A model generated the notes under the pieces. That model had not been told where the DNA came from and searched no databases. It worked only from the letters and a program-made list of their open reading frames with translations. The translations under genes and the position numbers were made by a program. A stretch of DNA of 64,000 nt from Pandoraea commovens (lineage in GTDB: Bacteria > Pseudomonadota > Gammaproteobacteria > Burkholderiales > Burkholderiaceae), in assembly GCF_902459615.1 (NCBI RefSeq), contig NZ_CABPSA010000006.1, positions 307,879 to 371,878 on the forward strand, in the 5' to 3' direction. This document shows positions 15,516-24,461 of this stretch, piece after piece; within the stretch, counting starts at the first letter, position 1; each line of letters starts with the position of its first letter.

Positions 15516-16787
15516 TCAGAAGAACGTCTGCACGATCTCCACGACGTTGTAATCGCCGTCGACGACCGGCAGGTGACGCCACTTGTCGAACGTCAGGCAC
15601 GGGTGCGAGATGTCGAACGCAATCATGTCGCCCACGCGGATGTCGTCGCCCGGGGCGATGCGAAGGTAAGCGTGCTGGTCCATCATGCCGGTGACTTCCC
15701 AATGCTCGGGCGTCGCCTTCGGCGACTTGCTTTCGCCCGGACGGAACTGCTGTGCCGGTTCCGGCATGCCTGCGTCGAACGCGGCGTCGCGCTTTCCCAG
15801 CGCAATGATGGCGCGCTCGGGTTCGGGAATCGATTGCACGTACGCCCACAGTTGCAGCGCCGGTTGCAGTTGCGAGCGCATCTGCTTCGCGATGGGGTTG
15901 CGCGTCGCGATCTGTGCCTGCGCCGCCTTGTAAATGCCTACGTCGTGCGTGAGATAGCAACCGGGACGCAGGACTACGTCCAGCGGTGCGCCCACGTCCT
16001 TGTGTGCGAATTCGTCCGCGACCACGTCGTACCATGCCGAACCCGCACCTGAGAGCACTGCCGGGTTACGCTCGACGCGACCGGCTGCGACCAGTTCGCG
16101 CGTGATGCTCACGGCGCGTTGCAGGAAGGCGCGGATGTCGGCTTCCGTGCTCAGCACGCCTTCGTACACTTCCACGCCTGCCAGTTTGACGGCGTCGTGA
16201 TACTGCGTGAGTGCGTCGAGCACGGCTTGCTGCTGCGCAGCGTCGCGCACGCCCGTGCGACCACCCGTCACGCCGAGTTCGATCAATACCTGAATCGTCT
16301 GACCACGCGTGCGGAAGAACTCGCCCAGATGCGCCACCGCAGCAGCCGAGTCCACCAGACAGAAGAATTCGAAGTCGGGATCCTTCAGCAGGTCGGCAAT
16401 CATCGTCATGTTGCGTTTGCCGACGAGCTGGTTCGCCATGAGTACGCGTCGCACGCCGTGATGGTAGGCCGCGTACGTCTGCTGTGCCGTGGCGAGCGTG
16501 ATGCCCCATGCGCCACCATCCAACTGGCGACGGAACAGCTTCGGGGCCATCGTCGTCTTGCCGTGCGGGGCGAGCTTCACGCCATATTCGTGCACGAAGC
16601 GCTGCATCCACGCGAGGTTGTGACGAATCTTGTCCTCGTAGAGCACCGCCGTCGGCAGGCTCAGGTCTTCGTTCAGCAGATTCCAGCCAAGACCGATCGT
16701 GTTGGAGGGCGCGAGCGGCGCGTCCAGCGCACCCAGACCCTTGTTGAGGGTATCGATCATACCGTGCTGATAGTTTGTATCACTCAT
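15516..16787 (-). CDS. PLP-dependent amino acid deaminase (fold-type III, D-serine/D-threonine type)
   Basis: A protein of about 423 residues with the alanine-racemase-like barrel. The PLP lysine lies in APHGKTTMAPKLF near residue 76, and the C-terminal metal pair is in DISHPCLTFDKW, as in eukaryotic-type D-serine dehydratases and D-threonine aldolase-like enzymes. The expected reaction is elimination/deamination of a D-hydroxy-amino acid to a 2-oxo acid and ammonia. ATG 16787 has AGGAG 8 bp upstream; ATG 16793 is too close to it. It is divergent from rpiR - D-aminoacylase - ridA, which fits N-acyl-D-amino acid breakdown. The exact substrate is uncertain. Confidence 0.82.
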   Translation of the reverse strand: MSDTNYQHGMIDTLNKGLGALDAPLAPSNTIGLGWNLLNEDLSLPTAVLYEDKIRHNLAWMQRFVHEYGVKLAPHGKTTMAPKLFRRQLDGGAWGITLATAQQTYAAYHHGVRRVLMANQLVGKRNMTMIADLLKDPDFEFFCLVDSAAAVAHLGEFFRTRGQTIQVLIELGVTGGRTGVRDAAQQQAVLDALTQYHDAVKLAGVEVYEGVLSTEADIRAFLQRAVSITRELVAAGRVERNPAVLSGAGSAWYDVVADEFAHKDVGAPLDVVLRPGCYLTHDVGIYKAAQAQIATRNPIAKQMRSQLQPALQLWAYVQSIPEPERAIIALGKRDAAFDAGMPEPAQQFRPGESKSPKATPEHWEVTGMMDQHAYLRIAPGDDIRVGDMIAFDISHPCLTFDKWRHLPVVDGDYNVVEIVQTFF

Positions 16788-16867
16788 TCCCATATCTCCT
16801 CATGTCTGTGCGCTGAAAGCTGCTGGATGGCTCCTATAATAGCGTTTAATTACCAGCGTTTGACAGT

Positions 16868-16886
16868 TTTGTTATAAAGTAACAAA
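16868..16886. promoter_or_regulatory. Dyad operator in the divergent deaminase/rpiR promoter region
   Basis: TTTGTTA-TAAAG-TAACAAA is a perfect 7-5-7 inverted repeat in the 141-bp divergent gap. A TTGACA at 16860-16865 lies beside it. RpiR-family proteins bind AT-rich dyads of this sort, and the rpiR gene starts at 16929. Confidence 0.55.
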
Positions 16887-16928
16887 TATTGGGCGTCCGA
16901 CCGTTGAGACGCCGCACAGACCGGATAT

Positions 16929-17810
16929 ATGGCCGAAACCTTCGATATCGTGACCCGCGTCGCCGAACGCAGCGACGCCCTGAGTCAGGCAGAACGCAAA
17001 GTCGCGCAGGTCGTGCTGGAAGACGTGGCGGGCGCTGCCGCAGCGTCGATCAACGTGCTTGCCGAGCGCGCTGGCGTGAGCGAGGCGAGCGTGACCCGCT
17101 TCGCCAAGGCGATGGGTTGCCGCGACGTGCGCGACCTCAAGCTGCGACTGGCGCAGGCGGCGGTCGTCGGCCAGCGCTTTCTCGGCGCGAGTGCGGCCAG
17201 CGGGCAAGACGGTGGCGGCGAGACCATCGACCGGATTGCCGACGATATTCAGACGACGTTGCAGGTGCATCGCGGACTCATCAAGCCCGATACCGTGCGA
17301 CGTGCCGCCACGCGACTGCTCTCGGCGCGCATGGTGTACGCGTTCGGGATGGGTGGCGGGTCGTCGCTGCTGGCCGACGAGGCGCGCTACCGTCTTGTGC
17401 GTCTGGGCCGCCCGGTCGCCAGCTATCAGGACGCCGTGCTGGCTCGGATGGTCGCGGGTACGCTCGGACGCGACGACGTCGTACTCGCCTTCTCGGTGAG
17501 CGGTCACACGCCGGAGCTGTTATCCGCCTGCGAAATTGCGCGCGAATACGGGGCGCAGGTCGTTGCCGTCACCGCGACGGGGTCGCCGCTGGCAGCGCTC
17601 GCCGACGAGGTGTTGCCGATCCGCGCGCTGGAAACCGATTTCATTTTCAAACCGTCGTCGTCGCGTTACGCGATGCTGCTTGCCATGGACGTGCTGGCTA
17701 CGGAACTGGCGCTGCTCGCCAAGCCGCAGAGTCAGGCGCTGTTGCGACGAATCAAATATGTGCTCGACACACATCGGGGCGGCGGCGATCGCCAGCCTCT
17801 GGGAGACTGA
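16929..17810 (+). CDS. RpiR/MurR-family regulator (HTH plus SIS domain)
   Basis: A 293-residue regulator. The N-terminal HTH_6 domain (LSQAERKVAQVVLEDV..SINVLAERAGVSEASVTRFAKAMGCRDVRDLKLRL) covers about residues 17-78. The C-terminal SIS domain follows from about 130, with FGMGGGSSLLADEARYRL and VLAFSVSGHTPELL. SIS domains bind phosphosugars or amino-sugar-like ligands, and several homologues sit beside D-aminoacylase genes. It is first in a plus-strand operon, 2 bp before the D-aminoacylase ATG, and divergent from the deaminase gene. Confidence 0.9.
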   Translation: MAETFDIVTRVAERSDALSQAERKVAQVVLEDVAGAAAASINVLAERAGVSEASVTRFAKAMGCRDVRDLKLRLAQAAVVGQRFLGASAASGQDGGGETIDRIADDIQTTLQVHRGLIKPDTVRRAATRLLSARMVYAFGMGGGSSLLADEARYRLVRLGRPVASYQDAVLARMVAGTLGRDDVVLAFSVSGHTPELLSACEIAREYGAQVVAVTATGSPLAALADEVLPIRALETDFIFKPSSSRYAMLLAMDVLATELALLAKPQSQALLRRIKYVLDTHRGGGDRQPLGD

Positions 17811-17812
17811 CC

Positions 17813-19312
17813 ATGACTGACCGCACCGAAAATCTTGCCGATCGCACGGTCGATACGCTGATCACCGACGTTCGTCTGGCGGACGGCTCCGGCGCACCCA
17901 TGACGGACGACCGTTTCGACGTGGCGTTGCGCGGCGGCCGCATTCACGCGATTACGCCAGCGGGGGAGCGCTCGGGCTGGCAGGCGAAGCAAGTCGTCGC
18001 AGGCAACGGCAACGTGCTGAGCCCCGGCTTCATCGACGTCCATACGCACGATGACACCAACGTCGTGCGCGCGCCGGAAATGACGCCGAAGCTGTCGCAA
18101 GGTGTGACGACGGTCGTCGTCGGCAACTGCGGCATCAGCGCGTCGCCGGTCACGCTCAAAGGCGATCCGCCCGATCCGATGAACTTGCTGGGCGAGGCGA
18201 GTGCATTCCAGTACCCGACCTTCGCGGCCTATGTCGAAGCGCTGGAAAAGGCGCAACCGTCGATCAATGTGGCGGCGCTGATCGGCCACACTGCGCTGCG
18301 CAACAACCATATGGATCGTCTCGACCGCCCGGCGACGGAAGCCGAAATCGAAGGCATGCGCGCGCAACTGCGCGAAGCGCTGGACAACGGCGCGCTGGGC
18401 TTGTCGACGGGACTGGCCTACGCGAACGCGAATGCCGCACCGACCGAGGAAGTGCTCGCGCTGGCCGAACCGCTGGCTGAGGCGGGCGGTCTTTATGCGA
18501 CGCACTTGCGCACCGAATTCGCCGAGATTCTCGAAGCGCTCGACGAAGCCTTCCGCATCGGACGTCATGCGCGCGTGCCGGTGGTCGTCTCGCATCTGAA
18601 GTGTGCGGGCGTCGACAACTGGGGACGCAGCACCGAAATTCTCGAAGCACTCGACAAGGCACAGCGCTTTCAGCCGGTCGGCTGCGACTGCTATCCATAC
18701 ACGGCGAGTTCGTCGACGCTCGATCTCAAGCAAGTCACCGACGACTTCGACATTCTCGTTACGTGGTCCCAGTCGCATCCCGATCAGGGCGGCAAGCTGC
18801 TCGCGACGATTGCTGCCGACTGGGGCGTCGATCTGATGGAAGCGGCGAAGCGTCTGCAACCGGCAGGCGCCGTGTATCACTGCATGGAAGAAGACGACGT
18901 GCGCCGCATTCTGAGTCACCCGGCGACGGTGGTCGGCTCGGACGGGCTGCCTAACGATCCGTTGCCGCACCCGCGCCTTTGGGGTGCGTTCCCGCGCGTG
19001 CTGGGACGTTACAGCCGCGAGCAGTCACTTTTCCCGCTGGCGGAAGCCGTCCACAAGATGACGGGGCTTTCCGCCGAGCGTTTCGGTCTGAGCGAGCGTG
19101 GACTTGTGCGTGAAGGGTATTGGGCCGACCTGGTGTTGTTCGATCCGGCGACCGTGGCCGATGCCGCGACGTTTACCGATCCGATGCAACCCGCGTATGG
19201 CATTTCGGCGGTGTGGGTCAACGGTGTGCTCTCGTGGCAGGACCGCGCACCGACGCAGAACGCGCGTGCCGGACGCTTTGTGCGTCGCGGCACGCCGCAG
19301 CCGGTGCTTTGA
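17813..19312 (+). CDS. N-acyl-D-amino-acid deacylase (D-aminoacylase)
   Basis: A 499-residue amidohydrolase. The metal site motif GFIDVHTHDDT is near residues 73-83, GNCGIS is near 104, and the downstream catalytic pieces are GHTALR, ATHLRTE, VVSHLKC (metal His) and VGSDGLPND (general-base Asp). These are the family markers of zinc D-aminoacylases, which release D-amino acids from N-acyl-D-amino acids. ATG 17813 starts 2 bp after the rpiR stop; a longer in-frame extension overlaps rpiR and is not real. The downstream ridA gene and the divergent deaminase gene would process the released amino acid. Confidence 0.92.
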   Translation: MTDRTENLADRTVDTLITDVRLADGSGAPMTDDRFDVALRGGRIHAITPAGERSGWQAKQVVAGNGNVLSPGFIDVHTHDDTNVVRAPEMTPKLSQGVTTVVVGNCGISASPVTLKGDPPDPMNLLGEASAFQYPTFAAYVEALEKAQPSINVAALIGHTALRNNHMDRLDRPATEAEIEGMRAQLREALDNGALGLSTGLAYANANAAPTEEVLALAEPLAEAGGLYATHLRTEFAEILEALDEAFRIGRHARVPVVVSHLKCAGVDNWGRSTEILEALDKAQRFQPVGCDCYPYTASSSTLDLKQVTDDFDILVTWSQSHPDQGGKLLATIAADWGVDLMEAAKRLQPAGAVYHCMEEDDVRRILSHPATVVGSDGLPNDPLPHPRLWGAFPRVLGRYSREQSLFPLAEAVHKMTGLSAERFGLSERGLVREGYWADLVLFDPATVADAATFTDPMQPAYGISAVWVNGVLSWQDRAPTQNARAGRFVRRGTPQPVL

Positions 19313-19364
19313 ACTGTTGTTCTGAGCCGGTGTTGTTGAAAACGATTCGTTGAAAGGAGCGATG

Positions 19365-19757
19365 ATGAGCATCAAACGATATGGCGTGGAAGGCGGGCAG
19401 GGCACTGGCGGCCAGCGCATGCCCTTTGCACGCGCGACCGAAGCCGACGGCTTCCTGTTCGTCTCGGGACAGACCCCGATGAAAGACGGCGAAGTGATCG
19501 ACGGGGGCATCGTCGCCCAGTCGCATCAGGCGATCCAGAACATGATCGCGATTCTGACCGAGGCCGGTTACGGCACCGAACATGTCATGCGCATCGGCGT
19601 GTGGCTAGACGACCCGCGTGACTTCGCGTCGTTCAACAAGGTGTTCAAGGAGTACTTCGGGGATCATCCGCCCGCCCGCGCTTGCGTGGTGTCGAGCATG
19701 GTCATCGACTGCAAGGTGGAAGTGGATTGCGTGGCGTACAAGAAGCCGGTTGCGTAA
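19365..19757 (+). CDS. RidA-family enamine/imine deaminase
   Basis: A 130-residue YjgF/YER057c/UK114 family protein. Characteristic pieces are FLFVSGQTPMKDGEVI, the conserved arginine in PPARACVVSSMVIDCKVEVDCVAY and the glycine-rich N-terminal strand. RidA proteins hydrolyse reactive 2-aminoacrylate-type enamines made by PLP dehydratases. ATG 19365 is chosen because AAGGAG (19354-19359) is 5 bp upstream; ATG 19362 is also possible. It is the last gene of the D-amino acid operon, 52 bp after the D-aminoacylase. The role fits the PLP deaminase of the same cluster. Confidence 0.9.
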   Translation: MSIKRYGVEGGQGTGGQRMPFARATEADGFLFVSGQTPMKDGEVIDGGIVAQSHQAIQNMIAILTEAGYGTEHVMRIGVWLDDPRDFASFNKVFKEYFGDHPPARACVVSSMVIDCKVEVDCVAYKKPVA

Positions 19758-19790
19758 GTCGCCGCTGCCTGACTGAGAGCATCTGAAGAA

Positions 19791-19816
19791 AGCCGACGAT
19801 CATCGTCGGCTTTTTC
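19791..19816 (+). terminator. Intrinsic terminator after ridA
   Basis: AGCCGACGATCATCGTCGGCT is a perfect palindrome, directly followed by TTTTT. Confidence 0.9.
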
Positions 19817-19946
19817 ATTTGGACGTTGCGCCTTCCGGTTGACCGAGACGGACGTTACCGTTTCGCAAAGTCTGCGGTTTGCCTTCGATGGTTCGTTGTC
19901 GCATAAGCGCGCAATCTTCAGCCTCCTAACCTGAAAGGAGGTCATC

Positions 19947-20423
19947 GTGAGATCAGGACCCATCGGCGAGACAGGGCCGAGCGCACCGGCTACGCATACG
20001 CACCGCGCTGCCATCGAGTCCGCCGAAGACGCCCGCATCACTATCGATTTCCCCGTGACGCCGGATGACGTCCGCTTACGCTCCCAGACCATGAGCCGGT
20101 TGGGGCGCGGTGGGCTGTCGGGCGGACTGACCGGCGTGGCGATTACGGTACTTGGCCTGCTGGGGCTGGCGACCGGCGCGTATTACTGCCTCGAAGCCTC
20201 CGCCTCGGACGACGACTCGGAGGTCACGCCGCAGGATCGTTGGATCGGCGTGGGCGTCGGCGGAGGGATGGCAGGGTTGTCGACGCTCGCCGTGACTTTC
20301 GGGCTGGGGCAGGTCTGTCTGTGCCTGAAGAAGCGGCGCGAGGCCGGGCGTGAGATGACGTCGTTGAGCACGCGCGTGCAATTCGAGTCGCCGAGGGAGG
20401 TCGGGTCACGTGACTATGTCTGA
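19947..20423 (+). CDS. Small two-helix membrane protein next to a type III chaperone-like gene
   Basis: A 158-residue protein of unknown family. The first 50 residues are polar and rich in Ser, Pro and Thr. Two hydrophobic segments at about 58-81 and 99-127 flank an acidic loop (SASDDDSEVTPQD), and the tail is basic then polar. The GTG start has an excellent ribosome site, AAAGGAGG (19934-19941). Its stop overlaps the ATG of the following SycD-like gene by 8 bp, so the two are translationally coupled. Two-helix proteins with a polar N-terminus and a SycD-type chaperone resemble type III translocators or membrane-targeted effectors; this is inference from layout. Confidence 0.65.
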   Translation: MRSGPIGETGPSAPATHTHRAAIESAEDARITIDFPVTPDDVRLRSQTMSRLGRGGLSGGLTGVAITVLGLLGLATGAYYCLEASASDDDSEVTPQDRWIGVGVGGGMAGLSTLAVTFGLGQVCLCLKKRREAGREMTSLSTRVQFESPREVGSRDYV

Positions 20424-20940
20424 CGATCCGTTGGAATGTGCGGGCCATGCGCCCTCGTCGACGTTCATGGCCGGAAAGATCGACGCAGCGCTGGCGGCGG
20501 TGCGCGACGCCGAAGCGCAACGCGAGGCGATGGATCTGCCGCGCCCCGGCGCATGGGATGCTGCGCAGTGCGACGCCGTCTATCGCTGTGGCTACGGGGC
20601 GTTTGAGCGAGGCGACTTTGCTCAGGCCATCGAGTGTTTTGCGCCGCTGCTGTCAGCGTGTCCGCTTGAAGCGGACTACGCGGTGGCGCTCGCGCTATCG
20701 ATGCAACGTCAGGGCGAGCCCGAGGCGGCGCTGCCGCTGTTCATGGCGGCGGCGCTCCTGGACGAGGACGCCCCCGGGCCGATGTATCGCGTGGGGGAGT
20801 GTCTGATCGAGCTGCGCCAGTTCGACGGCGCGTGCCAGGCGATGAGGCAGACGCTGGTGCGTTGCGACGGCGAGCCGAAATACGCCAACGTCAGGAACGC
20901 CGCGTTGAAACTGATGGCGAAGCTGGGCTATCTGGGATGA
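20416..20940 (+). CDS. SycD/LcrH-like TPR protein (type III secretion chaperone-like)
   Basis: A 174-residue protein, or 176 from GTG 20410. Three consecutive TPR-like units lie at about residues 53-86, 87-120 and 122-155: YRCGYGAFERGDFAQAIECF, then ALALSMQRQGEPEAALPLF, then YRVGECLIELRQFDGACQAM. This spacing and the AEC/GEC-L pattern match class II type III secretion chaperones (SycD, LcrH, CesD), which keep hydrophobic translocators soluble. No secretion-apparatus gene is in the window, so it is an orphan or serves a distant system. It overlaps the preceding small membrane protein gene. Confidence 0.75.
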   Translation: MSDDPLECAGHAPSSTFMAGKIDAALAAVRDAEAQREAMDLPRPGAWDAAQCDAVYRCGYGAFERGDFAQAIECFAPLLSACPLEADYAVALALSMQRQGEPEAALPLFMAAALLDEDAPGPMYRVGECLIELRQFDGACQAMRQTLVRCDGEPKYANVRNAALKLMAKLGYLG

Positions 20941-20955
20941 CAGCCCCGGTTTCGC

Positions 20956-21783
20956 TTACTGACGCGCCGTACGTGCGTTGTCCGGCATCGGCAACGTGAA
21001 GTTGGTACGGAACGGATTGATGTCGAGTCCGCCGCGTCGCGTGTAGCGGGCGTAGACCGCCAACTGAGTCGGCTTGCACTGACGCATGATGTCCATGAAG
21101 ATCCCTTCCACGCATTGCTCGTGAAAGCCGGTGTGACGCCGGTACGAAATCACGTACTTGAGCAAGCCTTCCTGATTGATCGGCGGGCCGACGTAGCGGA
21201 TCTGCAAGCTGCCCCAGTCGGGCTGGCCGGTGACCGGGCAGTTCGATTTGAGCAGGTTGGACACGAGCGTTTCGTCCACGGGCGCTTCGTCGAACGCGGC
21301 GGTGAGTAGCGACGCATCCGGCACGTAGATGTCGGTATCGATGTCGAGCCGGTCGACGAGCAAGCCGTCGAGTTCGTCGAGTTCGAGCTTGGCAAAGCCG
21401 CTCGGCTCTACGAGTCGCACCTGGACCGGAGCGCCTGCGGCTTCCGACAGGTCTTGCTGGATCAGGGCGCGCGCGGCGTCGACATTCGCCAGCTTCGTCT
21501 GCGCGAACGAGCCAAGATACAGCTTGAACGACTTCGACTCGATGATGAACGGCGAATCGGCGGGCACCATCGCGGTCAGCAGCGCGATTTGCGGCTTGCC
21601 CTTCTCGTTGAGCCACGAAAGTTCGTAGCCGTTCCAGATGTCCGCGCCGAAGAACGGCAGGGCGTCGGGTACGCCGATTTCGGCGCGCGCGGGCGCACGG
21701 GCGATCGGGAAGAGTTGGGACGGGTCGTACTGCTCGGTGTAGGCAACTTCCTTGCCGAGCGAGGATTGTTCAGGCGTGGTCAT
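20956..21783 (-). CDS. queF: NADPH-dependent 7-cyano-7-deazaguanine reductase QueF
   Basis: About 275 residues, the long YqcD-type QueF with two tunnelling-fold halves. The QueF motif is [14 protein letters not shown], the nucleophilic cysteine lies in [12 protein letters not shown], and the catalytic Glu is in [10 protein letters not shown]. It reduces preQ0 to preQ1 in the queuosine pathway. ATG 21783 (MTTPEQSS) is preferred. The gene start overlaps the end of the 5'-nucleotidase gene by 14 bp, and ilvA lies upstream, forming a minus-strand operon. It converges with the chaperone-like gene, leaving 15 bp between them. Confidence 0.95.
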   Translation of the reverse strand: MTTPEQSSLGKEVAYTEQYDPSQLFPIARAPARAEIGVPDALPFFGADIWNGYELSWLNEKGKPQIALLTAMVPADSPFIIESKSFKLYLGSFAQTKLANVDAARALIQQDLSEAAGAPVQVRLVEPSGFAKLELDELDGLLVDRLDIDTDIYVPDASLLTAAFDEAPVDETLVSNLLKSNCPVTGQPDWGSLQIRYVGPPINQEGLLKYVISYRRHTGFHEQCVEGIFMDIMRQCKPTQLAVYARYTRRGGLDINPFRTNFTLPMPDNARTARQ

Positions 21784-22750
21784 GATTGGCGATGCCACTG
21801 ATGACGTGACCGGTCGGGGAGACGCGGGCCGCCGATTCGCAGTGGCGAGTCTGATCGTCGAAGAAGAAATCGGGCTCGAACTCGCGCAGGAATGCGCCTT
21901 TGTCCAGCCCGCCCAGGAACATCGCCTCGTCGATGTCGATTTTCCAGTCCATCAGCGTGCGAATGGCACGCTCGTGGGCCGGGGCCGAGCGCGCTGTGAC
22001 GAGCGCGGTGCGGATTTTGACCGGCACTTCATGGCCTGCGAGGGCTTGCAAACGGTGCAGCGCGAGCAGCAGCGGTTTGAACGGGCCGGGGGGCAACGGC
22101 GTGGCGGCGCGCTCGATTTCGTGCTGTTGGAAGGCGTCGAGGCCGTTGCGCTGGAAGACCTGCTCCGCCTCGTCGGAGAAGAGCACCGCGTCGCCGTCGA
22201 AAGCGATGCGGATTTCGTCGGGATGCAATTCGGCTTTTTTCGCAGAGTCCGGATACACGCGTGCGGCCGGGAAACCGGCGGCAAGCGCGCCGCGCACATC
22301 GCGCTCGTTCGCCGACAGGAACAGATGTGCCCCCAGCGCGTTGAGATAGCCGAACGGGTCGCGCCCGCGCGTGAACACGCCGCGCTCGATCTTGAGATCG
22401 AGTTGTCGCGCCGAGCGGAACACGCGCATGCCGCTCACGGGATCGTTGCGCGAGAGCACCACGACTTCCACGCGATGTTTGTCTTTCGTGTCACCGGCAC
22501 CGCTGGCGCGATTGGTTCCATTCGCACTGCTGGTATCACCGCCCTGATTGAACGCGAGTAGCTTCTGTACGAGCGGGAAAGCGACGCCCGCCGGGGCGGG
22601 CGTGTCGAGACGGTCGAGCTGATACTGCATGTACGACTGATCGTCGCCGCTCGCCACGCCCGCGTCGAACACGCGGTTCTCCTCTTCGAAGTCGAACAGC
22701 GCGCGCGACGAGATCGCGACAACGAGTTTGTTCTCGAGCGTGATGGGCAT
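21770..22750 (-). CDS. 5'-nucleotidase (cytosolic 5'-nucleotidase I-like family)
   Basis: A 326-residue soluble protein. The opening [21 protein letters not shown] carries the modified HAD motif I of the cytosolic 5'-nucleotidase family, and later elements are [32 protein letters not shown] and [18 protein letters not shown]. It probably dephosphorylates purine or pyrimidine nucleoside monophosphates. It sits between ilvA (60 bp upstream) and queF (overlapping), so expression is shared. A Gln/Gly/Ser/Thr-rich insertion near residues 68-90 is unlike the rest of the protein and may be a loop. Confidence 0.82.
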   Translation of the reverse strand: MPITLENKLVVAISSRALFDFEEENRVFDAGVASGDDQSYMQYQLDRLDTPAPAGVAFPLVQKLLAFNQGGDTSSANGTNRASGAGDTKDKHRVEVVVLSRNDPVSGMRVFRSARQLDLKIERGVFTRGRDPFGYLNALGAHLFLSANERDVRGALAAGFPAARVYPDSAKKAELHPDEIRIAFDGDAVLFSDEAEQVFQRNGLDAFQQHEIERAATPLPPGPFKPLLLALHRLQALAGHEVPVKIRTALVTARSAPAHERAIRTLMDWKIDIDEAMFLGGLDKGAFLREFEPDFFFDDQTRHCESAARVSPTGHVISGIANHDHA

Positions 22751-22810
22751 GGCGGCGGCGATTTCCTGTCGTGTGTCAGTGGCTGAGTGCGTGAATGAGT
22801 GCGTCGCGAC

Positions 22811-24340
22811 TTACCCGAGGAACAGCTTGTACACGGGGTTGTCGCTTTCGTCCCAGTAAGGATAGCCGAGCGTTGCGAGGAAGTCGCGGAACGCGGCCTT
22901 CTCGTCGTTCGGGACCTGAATCCCCACGAGGATGTTGCTGTAGTCCGCGCCCTGATTCCGGTAATGGAACAGGCTGATGTTCCAGTTCGGGCTCATGGCC
23001 GAGAGGAACTTCATCAGCGCGCCCGGACGCTCCGGAAACTCGAAGCGGTACAGCACTTCGTGGCTGGCCAACGCCGAGCGGCCGCCCACCATGTAGCGGA
23101 TGTGCTGCTTGGAGAGTTCGTCGTTCGACAGATCGAGCGTCGGGAAGCCGTGACGCTCGAAACCGGCCTTGATGCGCTCGCCTTCGTCGCGGTTGTGCAT
23201 CTGGATGCCCACGAAGATGTGGGCGCTGGACGCTTCACTAATTCGGTAGTTGAACTCGGTCACATTGCGGCTGCCCACCACTTCGGTGAAGCGCTTGAAG
23301 CTGCCGCGTGCCTCGGGAATGGTGACGGCGAACACCGCTTCGCGTGCTTCACCGACTTCGGCGCGCTCCGCGACGAAGCGCAGGCGGTCGAAGTTCATGT
23401 TGGCGCCCGAGGTGATCGCGACGAGTGTTTCGCCCTTGAGCTTTTCGCGCTCGGCATACAGCTTCGCGCCTGCCACGGACAACGCGCCGGACGGCTCCAG
23501 CACGCTGCGCGTGTCCTGGAAGACATCCTTGATGGCGGCGCAGAGCTGGTCGGTGTCGACACGCACGACTTCGTCGAGATACTCGCTGCACAGGCGGAAG
23601 GTTTCTTCGCCGACGTATTTGACGGCGGTGCCGTCAGCGAACAGACCGACGTCGTTTAGCAGGATGCGCTCGCCAGCGTGGATGGATTGCGCCATCGCGT
23701 CGGAGTCGACCGATTGCACGCCAATGACTTTGATCTCAGGACGCACGGCTTTGACGTAAGCCGCGACACCGGCCGCCAGTCCACCGCCACCGATGGGCAC
23801 GAAGATGGCATGCAGCGGGCCCTGATGTTGACGCAGGACTTCCATGCCGATGGTGCCCTGACCGGCGATAACGTCGGGGTCGTCGAACGGCGGCACGAAG
23901 GTCAGGCCACGTTCGGCTTGCAGCGTCATGGCGTGCGCGTAGGCGTCGCTATAAGAGTCGCCCGCGAGCACGACTTCGACGGCGCGTCCGCCGTGGGTTT
24001 TCACGGCGTCGATCTTGACCTGCGGCGTGGTGACCGGCATGACGATGACGGCCTTGCAGCCCAGACGCGCCGCCGAGTAGGCAACGCCCTGCGCGTGGTT
24101 CCCGGCGGACGCGGTCAGCACGCCGCGCTCGCGCTCGGCCTCGCTGAGATTGGCCATCTTGTTGTACGCGCCCCGAATCTTGAAGGAGAACACCGTCTGG
24201 TTGTCTTCGCGCTTGAGATAAATTCGATTGTGCAGCCGCATGGAAAGCGTGCGAGCCGGTTCGAGTTCGCTCTCAAAGGCGACGTCGTAGACTTTGGCGG
24301 TCAGGATCTTCTTCAGATAGTCGGGAGCTGCGTCAGACAT
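22811..24340 (-). CDS. ilvA: Threonine ammonia-lyase (biosynthetic threonine deaminase)
   Basis: A 509-residue protein matching the normal length of IlvA. The PLP lysine is in FSFKIRGAYNKM (Lys54), the substrate loop is SAGNHAQG and the phosphate-binding loop is GGGGLAAG. The C-terminal third holds two ACT-like regulatory domains (FAVTIPEARGSFKRF and YRFEFPERPGALMKFL), so feedback by isoleucine and valine is expected. It catalyses threonine to 2-oxobutanoate, the first step to isoleucine. It heads the minus-strand ilvA - 5'-nucleotidase - queF operon. Confidence 0.95.
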   Translation of the reverse strand: MSDAAPDYLKKILTAKVYDVAFESELEPARTLSMRLHNRIYLKREDNQTVFSFKIRGAYNKMANLSEAERERGVLTASAGNHAQGVAYSAARLGCKAVIVMPVTTPQVKIDAVKTHGGRAVEVVLAGDSYSDAYAHAMTLQAERGLTFVPPFDDPDVIAGQGTIGMEVLRQHQGPLHAIFVPIGGGGLAAGVAAYVKAVRPEIKVIGVQSVDSDAMAQSIHAGERILLNDVGLFADGTAVKYVGEETFRLCSEYLDEVVRVDTDQLCAAIKDVFQDTRSVLEPSGALSVAGAKLYAEREKLKGETLVAITSGANMNFDRLRFVAERAEVGEAREAVFAVTIPEARGSFKRFTEVVGSRNVTEFNYRISEASSAHIFVGIQMHNRDEGERIKAGFERHGFPTLDLSNDELSKQHIRYMVGGRSALASHEVLYRFEFPERPGALMKFLSAMSPNWNISLFHYRNQGADYSNILVGIQVPNDEKAAFRDFLATLGYPYWDESDNPVYKLFLG

Positions 24341-24461
24341 GATTTAGGGCTTCTTCAGGTTAGGCACATCAAGGAACAAAAGGACAATGATAGACCAGCA
24401 CTTCCGCCGGGGCGGTCGCGCTTGGTCTTTCGGGGAAAAACTGGAAAGGGGAGTGCGCGCC

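Noticed and set aside
16889-17812. Long N-terminal extension of the D-aminoacylase overlapping rpiR
   Set aside because: The extension is Arg/Gly-rich and out of frame with a well-supported RpiR protein; the amidohydrolase begins naturally at 17813.
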